Of a stretch of DNA of 64,000 nucleotides, positions 8,267 through 15,265 are shown piece after piece (position 1 is the first letter of the stretch; each line of letters opens with the position of its first letter). The notes below the pieces were generated by a model. That model was given only the letters and a program-made list of their open reading frames with translations. It searched no databases and was not told the DNA's origin. The position numbers were made by a program, and so were the translations under genes. Source of the stretch: Bradyrhizobium sp. AZCC 1693 (GTDB lineage: Bacteria > Pseudomonadota > Alphaproteobacteria > Rhizobiales > Xanthobacteraceae); assembly GCF_036924745.1 (NCBI RefSeq), contig NZ_JAZHSD010000001.1, positions 3,534,001 through 3,598,000 on the forward strand. Direction: 5' to 3'.

Positions 8267-8983
8267 TCAAAGTCCTATCTGCGGGCCGGCCTCGAGAAAG
8301 GCCCGGCTTGCCGCTGCACGTCCGCCGTCACGAAAGCGGGTTGAACGGCCGGCCAACTCGTCCTGCAGCCAACGCAACGTCTGGACGTCGTCGACATCGT
8401 ACCATTCGGGAAGCATGGCGGTAGCAAGCCCGATTTCGGCTGCACGCTCGCATGTACTGCGAGCCACGGTTCCGGTACCCCATGCGATCCCAGTGAACAG
8501 GTGCGGGTGCGGTCGCTTAAGGCCAATCAGGTAGTACCCGCCGTCGCTTGCTGGCCCGAGCACCATCCGGTCTCCGGGTTCGCGCAGGGTCTCAACGGCT
8601 TGCGTAAGCAAGCCGGGTGGCAGGGTTGGGCTATCGCCATTGACGAGCAGGACCGCGTCATGTCCGGTATCGAGGAAAGCGCACGTGGCACCATGCAGAA
8701 CGGGCCCTAAATCATCGCCAGCCTGTAGCAACAGTCCGAAACTTGCCGGTAAGAGCTGCCGCATGATGTGTTCGGCTCCCGCCGGAGCATAGACGCCGTA
8801 GCCGCGCTTGCCGAGCGTGTCAGGCACGGCCTCGATACTTGCTGCGACGTCGCGCAGAAAGCAGGCAGAGAGCTCGGACGCAGCGACTTCGCCAATGGCC
8901 GCCGCAAGCCGCGTCTTCGAGCGGCCGGGCTGCGGCGCCTTGCAAATGATCCCGATTGCCGCGACGCTCACGGCAGCAGCCAA
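8267..8983 (-). CDS. DUF2064 / TIGR04282-type GT-A transferase
   Basis: A 238-residue protein of the DUF2064 family (KAPQPGRSKTRL near the N-terminus, VNGDSPTLP, and GPASDGGYYLIGL), a GT-A nucleotide-sugar transferase fold. TIGR04282 members have been named for association with radical SAM/selenodomain proteins and with arsenosugar biosynthesis. Here the partner radical SAM enzyme is of the SPASM type instead. It is the first gene of the operon 8983-5099. The upstream 400 bases have no convincing gene and should hold its promoter, divergent from the acyl-CoA dehydrogenase gene. Confidence 0.85.
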   Translation of the reverse strand: MAAAVSVAAIGIICKAPQPGRSKTRLAAAIGEVAASELSACFLRDVAASIEAVPDTLGKRGYGVYAPAGAEHIMRQLLPASFGLLLQAGDDLGPVLHGATCAFLDTGHDAVLLVNGDSPTLPPGLLTQAVETLREPGDRMVLGPASDGGYYLIGLKRPHPHLFTGIAWGTGTVARSTCERAAEIGLATAMLPEWYDVDDVQTLRWLQDELAGRSTRFRDGGRAAASRAFLEAGPQIGL

Positions 8984-9384
8984 GGCCGCGGGCGACCAGC
9001 GGTGATCGCAAATGCGAACGGCCGCGCGTCATGCTTTTGCGCACGGATGGGTATCACCTCACCGTCAGTGGCCGCCATCACCAGACAAGCCTCGTTGCGC
9101 CGTGGCCGATCATTGGTAGCGTTCTCCCTGCCAGTGGGCAAGCACCGCGCCGGTTGCGGCTCCAAGGAGCGCAGCCGCAGAGACTAGGCGCCCCGCGCCA
9201 TCCTGAAAAAAATGTGTCGCGTGACGAAACAACCGGCCCTTCGCCATCGTATCCTTGTGGGGAGATGTTGCCTGCTGCTGGTGCGGCGTGCGCTTTGATG
9301 CGCCCGGCGTTCGTCTTGTTTGATCCCATCAAATGGATCGCTTAGCATCGTAAAAGCAACCGAGGTCGACATTGCGAGGGTCAC
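8984..9384. other. divergent intergenic region with no convincing gene
   Basis: This 401-base stretch separates the minus-strand glycosyl/radical SAM operon from the plus-strand acyl-CoA dehydrogenase. Short frames exist on both strands but none has a good ribosome site or recognisable domain. It should hold both divergent promoters. One perfect inverted repeat, TTTGAT-CCC-ATCAAA, lies at 9319-9333 (listed separately). Confidence 0.5.
9319..9333. promoter_or_regulatory. perfect inverted repeat TTTGATCCCATCAAA, possible operator
   Basis: A 15-base perfect palindrome about 50 bases upstream of the acyl-CoA dehydrogenase start. It resembles an FNR/FixK half-site pair, but the spacing is TTGA-N5-TCAA, one base shorter than the FixK/FNR consensus TTGA-N6-TCAA. 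A different regulator or chance is therefore as likely. Confidence 0.3.
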
Positions 9385-10530
9385 ATGAATCACGAGACCG
9401 CAGTTTCGAATGCCAACGACATCGCCGATCGCATCCTTGCCCCGGCCGCCAAGCAGAACGACAAGGAAGCCCGATTTTCATCCGAGGCAATCGCGGCGCT
9501 CGGTCCGTCCGGATTGCTGGGGATCATGCTCCCCGCCGAGGTCGGCGGCTCGGCGCTCGGGCCGAGGACACTCGCTGCGGCGGTCGCAACGCTTGCCGAG
9601 GCCGACGCATCCGCCGCGATGGTTTATTTGATGCACCTGTGCGCAACCGCGACGATCGCTGCGGCCCGCCCGGGCGCCGCCATAGCACAGACCCTGAAGG
9701 ACATTGCGACCGGCCGGCACCTCACGACGCTCGCTTTCAGTGAAGCTGGATCACGCAGCCACTTCTGGGCGCCCGTCTCGCGAGCCAAACGCAATGGCGT
9801 GGCCGTACACCTCACGGCCAAGAAATCCTGGGTGACGAGCGCGGGTTACGCACAGAGCTATGTCGTCTCAGCCCTGGCTCCTGAAGGCACGGGCCCAACC
9901 GATTCAACCCTCTACCTTTTCGCCAGTGGCACACCTGGGCTGTCGGTCGCAGGCCCATGGGACGGCCTCGGGATGCGCGCCAACGCTTCCGCGCCGATGA
10001 TCCTCGAGGATTGCAAAGTCGACCCCAGTCAACAGCTCACGGACGACGGCGCCGGTTTCAAGGCGATGCTGGAGATCGTGCTTCCCCTGTTCAACCTCGG
10101 AACATCGGCAGTCGCGCTGGGTCTTTGCCGGGCCGCGGTGGCGGGGACCACGGCCCATCTCAAGAGCGCCCGCTTCGAGCATCTGGGCCAGAGTCTTGGA
10201 GAGAGCCTGCCGACGCTTCGCGCGCAGCTTGCGAGGATGCAGATCGACACGGATGGGCTTGCCGCGCGCGTCGACGATCTGATCGATCACCTTGAGCGCC
10301 CTCGCGATACCACCATGCTGCGCGTGCTTGAGTGCAAGGCATCGGCAGGGGAAGTTGCCATAGCCGTCACCTCGACGGCGATGCGGGTGTGCGGAGGCGC
10401 CGCATTTTCCAAGCACATGGCGATCGAGCGAGTGTTCCGCGACGCGCATGCGGGAGCCGTGATGGCGCCGACCAGCGATGTGCTGCTCGAATTCATCGGC
10501 AAGGCAGTGTTGGGAATACCGCTGTTCTGA
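9385..10530 (+). CDS. acyl-CoA dehydrogenase family protein
   Basis: A 381-residue flavoprotein of the acyl-CoA dehydrogenase superfamily: helical N-domain (GLLGIMLPAEVGGSALGP), middle beta domain (TLAFSEAGSRSHFW, then KKSWVTSAGYA), and C-terminal helical domain ending RDAHAGAVMAPTSDVLLEFIGK. The beta-domain motif differs from fatty acyl-CoA enzymes and is closer to the divergent members that include sulfur- or nitrogen-substrate monooxygenases (DszC/SfnC-like). This is a suggestion only. It is followed 77 bases later by a PhnD-like binding protein on the same strand, probably co-transcribed. Confidence 0.8.
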   Translation: MNHETAVSNANDIADRILAPAAKQNDKEARFSSEAIAALGPSGLLGIMLPAEVGGSALGPRTLAAAVATLAEADASAAMVYLMHLCATATIAAARPGAAIAQTLKDIATGRHLTTLAFSEAGSRSHFWAPVSRAKRNGVAVHLTAKKSWVTSAGYAQSYVVSALAPEGTGPTDSTLYLFASGTPGLSVAGPWDGLGMRANASAPMILEDCKVDPSQQLTDDGAGFKAMLEIVLPLFNLGTSAVALGLCRAAVAGTTAHLKSARFEHLGQSLGESLPTLRAQLARMQIDTDGLAARVDDLIDHLERPRDTTMLRVLECKASAGEVAIAVTSTAMRVCGGAAFSKHMAIERVFRDAHAGAVMAPTSDVLLEFIGKAVLGIPLF

Positions 10531-10607
10531 GCACGGGAGCGCGCCACCGAGCAACGCTCTGCCGTGATTGGCAACATTTGATTTAGCCCGAGAAGGGAGA
10601 GGCAATC

Positions 10608-11453
10608 ATGAGCCGGACGATCTGGGTAGGGGCTGTCGCGTACGATCCGAAGGTGGTCGGTATCTGGGAAGGCATGCGACGCTATTTTCACGAGGAAGCG
10701 CATCTCCCCGTCGAAGTGGTGTTGTTTCAGAGCTACGAGGCGCAGGTCGCCGCCCTCCTGGCCCAGCCCGGTGATCTGCTGCCGCGCATCGACATCGGAT
10801 GGAACACGAATCTCGCCTACCTGCAGGCCGACGCCTGGAGCGACAAGCGTTGCCGGCCCATCGCGATGCGCGACAGTGATATAGGCTGGATGACCAAGAT
10901 CGTCGCGGTCACGGGCGGGCCGATCGCCAGCCTTGCAGATATCAGGAACCGGACGCTGGCCCTTGGCAGCCGCGATAGCGGGCACGCGGCAATTCTCCCG
11001 GTCCATTTCCTGCAGCACGAAGGTCTGGTTGAGGCGAAGGACTACCAGACGCTGCGCTTCAACACCGACCTCGGCAAGCACGGGGACACCGGTACGAGCG
11101 AGTCCGATGTGGTTCGCGCGGTGCTGGATGGCCGCGCCGATGCCGGCGCGATCGGCAGCCCGTTCTGGAACGCGGTGCGGAGCGAGCGCCTGGTGCCGGA
11201 AGGCGCGCTTACCGAAATCTGGACCTCGCGGCCCTACAATCACTGCATGTTCACGGCCCGACCCGATCTGGACCCCGCGCTGGAGCAGCAGTTTGCCACG
11301 GCATTGTTCGGCATGAGCTACGACAACCCGGTGCATCGACCTGTGCTCGAGGCGGAAGGCTTGCGTCAATGGATAGCGCCGCAGCTCGAGGCGTACGCAG
11401 AATTAAGGGAAGCCTCCACACAGCAAGGATTCTTGAAACGGCCGCCGGCCTAA
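10608..11453 (+). CDS. PhnD/SsuA-like periplasmic-binding-fold protein
   Basis: A 281-residue type II binding-protein fold of the PhnD/phosphonate-binding-like group: GAVAYDPKVVGIWEGMRRYF at the start, SLADIRNRTLALGSRDSGH in the middle, and a DVVRAVLDGRADAGAIGS hinge-strand region. It has no signal peptide or lipobox, and no ABC permease or ATPase gene is next to it, so it may be a cytoplasmic ligand-binding or enzyme-associated protein. A strong GGGAGAGG ribosome site precedes the ATG at 10608. Its 3' end converges with the radical SAM gene (stops 53 bases apart). Confidence 0.78.
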   Translation: MSRTIWVGAVAYDPKVVGIWEGMRRYFHEEAHLPVEVVLFQSYEAQVAALLAQPGDLLPRIDIGWNTNLAYLQADAWSDKRCRPIAMRDSDIGWMTKIVAVTGGPIASLADIRNRTLALGSRDSGHAAILPVHFLQHEGLVEAKDYQTLRFNTDLGKHGDTGTSESDVVRAVLDGRADAGAIGSPFWNAVRSERLVPEGALTEIWTSRPYNHCMFTARPDLDPALEQQFATALFGMSYDNPVHRPVLEAEGLRQWIAPQLEAYAELREASTQQGFLKRPPA

Positions 11454-11506
11454 TATCGGTGCAATCAAAATCCGGATTCAGCTCTAAGCACACGCTGCGC
11501 CCGCTG

Positions 11507-12535
11507 TCAGGCGCAATTGAAAATCCTGGCCAACCGGCGCTGATGCTCAAATTCGCGATCGAAGGCGCGACGCACGGCCGCGAAGGATTCGGCGAGCGGA
11601 AAAATCTCGCGGCTGACCAGGAGGTCGTTGTCCTCGGCCCCGACAGGATGCCAGAACACGCCGTCCGCCGTGATGGTCACCTCGGGAACAAGGTCGGCCC
11701 TGGCCAGAGCGATGCCCTCTGCGGCCGAGCCTCGCAAAGCAATCCGCCGGATCACCCGGTTCTCTTCGCTGACGTGATGGGCGTCCAGGAAGTTGCGGAA
11801 TTCCTCGGCCTCTGCGTCAGTCGACACCGTCGCCGCCAATCGCACCCGGAATCCTTCGGCACGTGCTTGCTCGATGCCCTTCCAGGCGCGTACCCATGTC
11901 CCCTTGCCACGGTGGCTGTCGTGTCGCTCCGGCGTCGGACTGTCGAGACTGATCTGAAATGTAATGCGACCGCGCGGCAACGAGCGCAGCGTTGCGAGCC
12001 CGCGCCCGGCAAACAGCATTCCGTTGGTGAGGACCGTGGTCGGCGCCGTTGCAGCGCAGGCGGCAAGAATTTCGCCAATGTCCGGCAGCATGAACGGCTC
12101 ACCCCCGGTAACAAATATCTCCCTTACGCCGAGCCCTGCGGCTTCGATCGCGATCCGTCGCACCCGCTCGATGCCAAGCGCCCGCCGCGGAGCCTTGGGC
12201 GACGAGCGCACACAACAATAGTCACAGCTCAAATTGCAGTCGAAATTGGTGTAAAGCCATAGGCGAGAGCCGACGGGCCGGTCTTCCGCTACATTCTCGG
12301 CAGCCTCGCCGTACCGGAGCACCCACCGGGTGCGGCCTTCTTCAACTGCTGTGTGGACAAGACTGTTGCGGGTAAATCGACACCACGCTTCGAGCTCGGG
12401 GCCGATGCTGGGATTGCGGCTGATCACGGCCACGAGGTCCCCGTGTCTGCAGCCGCGCAGCGCAGCTATCAAATCCAGCAGCAGGCCCGAGGCAAATGTC
12501 TTGCTGCCAGCGTCGAGTTCAACGCCCGTCTTCAT
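11507..12535 (-). CDS. radical SAM protein with an N-terminal TusA-like domain
   Basis: A 342-residue protein. Residues about 4-76 look like a TusA/SirA sulfur-carrier fold: a LLLDLIAALRGCRHGDLVAV helix-strand, NPSIGPELEAWCRF, and a final WVLRYG strand. The catalytic CPxP of TusA is replaced by FASG (14-17). Residues about 90-300 are a radical SAM domain with C100-NLS-C104-DY-C107 and the TGGEPFML SAM-binding strand. I chose the ATG at 12535; the frame extends to a TTG at 12637, but that extension is unlike the rest. The domain fusion is inferred by eye and the substrate is unknown. Confidence 0.75.
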   Translation of the reverse strand: MKTGVELDAGSKTFASGLLLDLIAALRGCRHGDLVAVISRNPSIGPELEAWCRFTRNSLVHTAVEEGRTRWVLRYGEAAENVAEDRPVGSRLWLYTNFDCNLSCDYCCVRSSPKAPRRALGIERVRRIAIEAAGLGVREIFVTGGEPFMLPDIGEILAACAATAPTTVLTNGMLFAGRGLATLRSLPRGRITFQISLDSPTPERHDSHRGKGTWVRAWKGIEQARAEGFRVRLAATVSTDAEAEEFRNFLDAHHVSEENRVIRRIALRGSAAEGIALARADLVPEVTITADGVFWHPVGAEDNDLLVSREIFPLAESFAAVRRAFDREFEHQRRLARIFNCA

Positions 12536-12728
12536 GCGCGAACCTAAGAGCCCTGATGACGTTCCACGTAAATCGTACCAGGTTTGCACCAAAAACGATC
12601 TCGCCGGAGCGTAATAAACGGGATCAGTGTTCAACAAAAACGCTGCGAAATCAACGAGGCTGATCGATGTCCTCCGTCCTTCTAGAGAATGCGCCAGCCC
12701 GGGCCTGCTATGAAACGGGACCCAGCTA

Positions 12729-12906
12729 CTATGTGTGTCGAGCCGTACGCGGACGGGACGAGCGCATCAGCGCGACGAGCGCGGCCTCGACTTCCTTCTG
12801 GTTGCGCTCGGACTTCAGCCGCGTCAGCTTGTCTATCTGGAGCCGGCGGACGTTGGTGTTGTCTGCTCTTTCTCCTTCCTGGGACACGTCGATGGAAGAC
12901 CCAAGA
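12729..12906 (-). pseudogene. short fragment resembling the C-terminal half of a methylmalonyl-CoA mutase family protein
   Basis: On the minus strand, an open stretch between in-frame stops reads DNTNVRRLQIDKLTRLKSER followed by NQKEVEAALVALM. This resembles the linker between the barrel and the cobalamin domain of methylmalonyl-CoA-mutase-like proteins. There is no start codon, ribosome site or remaining domain. It lies just inside the putative island end and is probably debris. The family call is tentative. Confidence 0.35.
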
Positions 12907-12993
12907 AACGATCACAGCCCCTACCCTCCACTTTCCCAGCCCTGTTGTGCCTGAAGGGAAAATTGACGGAGGGCACAGCAGGGGCATACAAAA

Positions 12994-13078
12994 TATGGCG
13001 AGGCCAGCTATGGCCCATTATGGCCGCATATGGCAACAAAGGCCTGCAATGCAGGGACTTTTACAACTTTACTATGGC
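12994..13078 (+). repeat. cluster of five TATGGC direct repeats next to the tRNA fragment
   Basis: The hexamer TATGGC occurs at 12994, 13009, 13019, 13029 and 13073. Three copies are spaced exactly 10 bases apart, one helical turn. The cluster ends 34 bases before the tRNA-Val 3' fragment. This arrangement resembles the arm-type or excisionase sites beside the att core of tyrosine-recombinase elements. No gene overlaps it convincingly. Confidence 0.5.
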
Positions 13079-13111
13079 TTGATTAGGTTGGCTAAGGTCT
13101 ACGGATTGTGG

Positions 13112-13156
13112 TTCACACGGGAGAGGTCCAAGGTTCGATCCCTTGTGCGTCCACCA
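13112..13156 (+). other. 3' half of tRNA-Val(CAC), probable attachment-site scar of a genomic island
   Basis: The sequence can be read as a tRNA from the anticodon loop onward: loop TTCACAC (anticodon CAC), stem strand GGGAG, variable AGGTC, T-arm CAAGG-TTCGATC-CCTTG, acceptor strand TGCGTCC, discriminator A, and CCA. The matching 5' half (acceptor GGACGCA, anticodon stem CTCCC) is absent upstream, so this is not a functional tRNA. Integrases that use tRNA genes recombine in exactly this 3' part and leave such a half copy at the far end of the island. The intact gene would lie to the left, outside the window. Confidence 0.75.
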
Positions 13157-13471
13157 CTAAGCCCGTGCAGCACCCCGCGAGCAGGAACGGTTCACCGTTC
13201 ACGCCCACACTCCGTCCGCTTTCTGAAAACCTTTCGAGACTCGATACGTTCGTCATGGATGTGGCGCGCACATTTCCGGGCAAGCTTTTCATTGCTTCGG
13301 AGAGCGAAAGCTCAAGAGGGACCAATGACTGTCGATGTAAGTCAGTGAGGTCCGCGCATCGCAACGCAGTTCAGCGAAATGGATGCACTGCAACATGTGA
13401 TTGAGCAGTTGACACACCTCTCGCGACACAGTGCTATGCCGAACCGTTTTAGTAAAAGAGTAGGTAACTTC

Positions 13472-14473
13472 ATGAAATACGCGTTCAGCAGATTATTGCC
13501 GTTAGTTGCCGTCACAGCTTTTTCGTTAGCGGCCCTGCCAGCCTCAGCCAGCATTTATAACTCGCTCGTTGTCTTTGGCGACAGTCTATCGGACAATGGT
13601 AACAACGCCGTCGTGATCGGCACCAATGCCGGACAGACCATTACAGGCAACACCTACGTTCCCAGTCAGCCCTACGGCTCCGGAGTTTACAGCAATGGAC
13701 CGGTTTGGGCATCGGACGCCGCATCGAAACTCGGCGTAACGCTGCAACCTTCGCTGCTTGGCGGAACGGACTACGCGTATGGGGGCGCGACCACGGGTCC
13801 AGCCGGCAACGGCTTTCCTTTCAGCCTGCTCACCCAGGCCAACCAGTACTTGGCCACCAACACCGTCTCCGCCAATGCGCTTTACGTCATCGCCGGCGGT
13901 GGCAATGATGCCCGAGCTGCGCTTGGCACGATCGCAGGGTGCCCGGCGTGCCTGGGGCCAACCGTGGCGGCAACGGCGATTCAGTACGCGGCCAATGTCG
14001 GCGCGATTGTTGACGCGCTTCAAGCTGCCGGCGCGAAGAACATCGTGGTATGGAACACGCCCAATCTCGGGTTGGCGCCGGCGGTTGCGGCGGCAGGCGC
14101 TTCCGGATTGGGGACTTTCCTGGCTGCCAATATGAACGCGGCGCTCGCTGCGCGGCTGGCGGGCGAGTCCGGCGTAACGACCTTTGACATTTTCGGCCTG
14201 GGAACGTCGATCGCACTTAATCCAGGAGCGTTTGGTTTTACCGACGTGACCAATGCCTGCGGAGCAGTTGTTGGCGCCAACTGTAACACCTACGCGTATT
14301 GGGACGGGATTCATCCGACAGCGGCGGCTCACGCTGTTATCGCCGACGCCTTCCTCGTGGTCGCCGGCGTTCCCGAACCCTCCACCTGGGTCATGATGTT
14401 CGTAGGGTTTGCTTGCGTTGGCTTCATGGCCTACCGCCGGCAACAACAGCCAACAGCGCTTGGCGCAGCCTGA
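13472..14473 (+). CDS. SGNH/GDSL esterase with PEP-CTERM-like sorting signal
   Basis: A 333-residue exported protein. It has a signal peptide (residues 1 to about 26, ending LPASAS), the GDSL block (VVFGDSLSDNG), the GGGNDARA block, and the DGIHPTAAAH block with the catalytic Asp and His. The C-terminus has VPEPSTW, a hydrophobic helix and YRR, i.e. a PEP-CTERM sorting signal processed by an exosortase that must be encoded elsewhere. The ATG at 13472 was chosen because it starts the signal peptide. A strong terminator follows at 14501. It is the first intact gene after the tRNA scar. Confidence 0.88.
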   Translation: MKYAFSRLLPLVAVTAFSLAALPASASIYNSLVVFGDSLSDNGNNAVVIGTNAGQTITGNTYVPSQPYGSGVYSNGPVWASDAASKLGVTLQPSLLGGTDYAYGGATTGPAGNGFPFSLLTQANQYLATNTVSANALYVIAGGGNDARAALGTIAGCPACLGPTVAATAIQYAANVGAIVDALQAAGAKNIVVWNTPNLGLAPAVAAAGASGLGTFLAANMNAALAARLAGESGVTTFDIFGLGTSIALNPGAFGFTDVTNACGAVVGANCNTYAYWDGIHPTAAAHAVIADAFLVVAGVPEPSTWVMMFVGFACVGFMAYRRQQQPTALGAA

Positions 14474-14500
14474 TCGATCGTCAGCCAGATCAGCGTGCAG

Positions 14501-14526
14501 AGACCGCCTTCGGGCGGTCTTTTTGT
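14501..14526 (+). terminator. Rho-independent terminator of the PEP-CTERM esterase gene
   Basis: A stem AGACCGCC / GGCGGTCT closed by a TTCG loop, directly followed by a T run (TTTTTG). It begins 28 bases after the esterase stop codon on the same strand. Confidence 0.88.
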
Positions 14527-14695
14527 TTGAAGTTCACTTTTGGACGCCGGTCGGATTTGGATAGCAAGATTTGGATGCCAAGTCGGACCACTGAATCTGT
14601 CGCATCAGCATCCGTCCGTGGCGTTTGCTGATCGGGCGCAGAGCATGACTGCGCGTGACCGGCGGCAAGGGGGTCGCGCAGAGAAAAAGCTTAAG

Positions 14696-14836
14696 TCAAA
14701 TCCCCAGCAGCCAGATCGCGACAATGGTGCCCAATGTCACCAGGCCGCTGATGGTCCATCCGGTTGCGTAGGAGATTTCGTTATCGCCGGTGCCGCGCAT
14801 TGCGTCGGGGCCGGTGCTTGCTGACCGCCACTGCAT
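14696..14836 (-). CDS. small single-pass membrane protein, hypothetical
   Basis: A 46-residue open frame beginning MQWRSASTGPDAM and ending with a hydrophobic helix (TISGLVTLGTIVAIWLLGI). The ATG at 14836 is preceded by GGAG at seven bases, good support for such a short gene. Single-helix proteins of this type are common and uncharacterised in Bradyrhizobium. No operon partner is apparent; the next minus-strand gene upstream starts at 15132. Confidence 0.55.
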   Translation of the reverse strand: MQWRSASTGPDAMRGTGDNEISYATGWTISGLVTLGTIVAIWLLGI

Positions 14837-14952
14837 GGCATTGCTCCAGAAAGCCTGCCGAGAGGGATAACGTCAGTCCGGGTTCCCGGTTCCGTTCTAT
14901 TTTTGGCGGCCAGTCAGCGGCGGCCGCCAGATCGGCCTTTACACGCCGGTCG

Positions 14953-15132
14953 TCACACGAAGGAAAGCCGGCGCGCGTCGGCCGGTGCGATTTCGTTTTC
15001 GTCGCCGACGATGATGGTGACTTTCCACCCCTCGCTGGCCCAGACCCGCGCTTTGGCGACCGCTACCAGCATGCTGCTTCGGTCCATCCTGACGGTCTCG
15101 TCCTTGCGTTCCGCCACGATCCTGTACGCCAT
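14953..15132 (-). CDS. small conserved hypothetical protein
   Basis: A 59-residue basic protein beginning MAYRIVAERKDETVRMDRSS, with VAVAKARVWASEGWKVTIIVGDE in the middle (20 residues: AVAKARVWASEGWKVTIIVG). Short proteins of this pattern recur in Bradyrhizobium and Rhodopseudomonas genomes, but no function is known. The ATG at 15132 starts the conserved part. It is not cysteine-rich and has no membrane segment. Confidence 0.6.
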   Translation of the reverse strand: MAYRIVAERKDETVRMDRSSMLVAVAKARVWASEGWKVTIIVGDENEIAPADARRLSFV

Positions 15133-15265
15133 GCCACACCCCCTACGCACGTAGAACTACTGGGGAACGATGTTCGGTTACCGCTTTGTCGGCAATTGGC
15201 CGATAATTTGTCCAATCGGCGGCATGGTTAACGGTGGATTAAGGGCTTCGGCGCCCTTTTGGTCC

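Noticed and set aside
9319..9333. FixK/FNR box upstream of the acyl-CoA dehydrogenase gene
   Set aside because: The palindrome has TTGA-N5-TCAA, not N6, so I list it only as an unassigned inverted repeat.
13081..13156. Complete tRNA gene
   Set aside because: The 3' half is perfect, but no acceptor or anticodon-stem 5' strand pairs with it; the upstream bases do not form a D-arm.
13113..13364. Minus-strand frame ending in GIEPWTSPV
   Set aside because: It is the antisense of the tRNA-Val 3' fragment, a well-known source of spurious proteins, and has no domain.
15240..15262. Hairpin AAGGGC-TTCGGC-GCCCTT as a terminator of the M20 peptidase gene
   Set aside because: The T run is on the plus strand, while the peptidase gene is on the minus strand; no plus-strand gene ends there.
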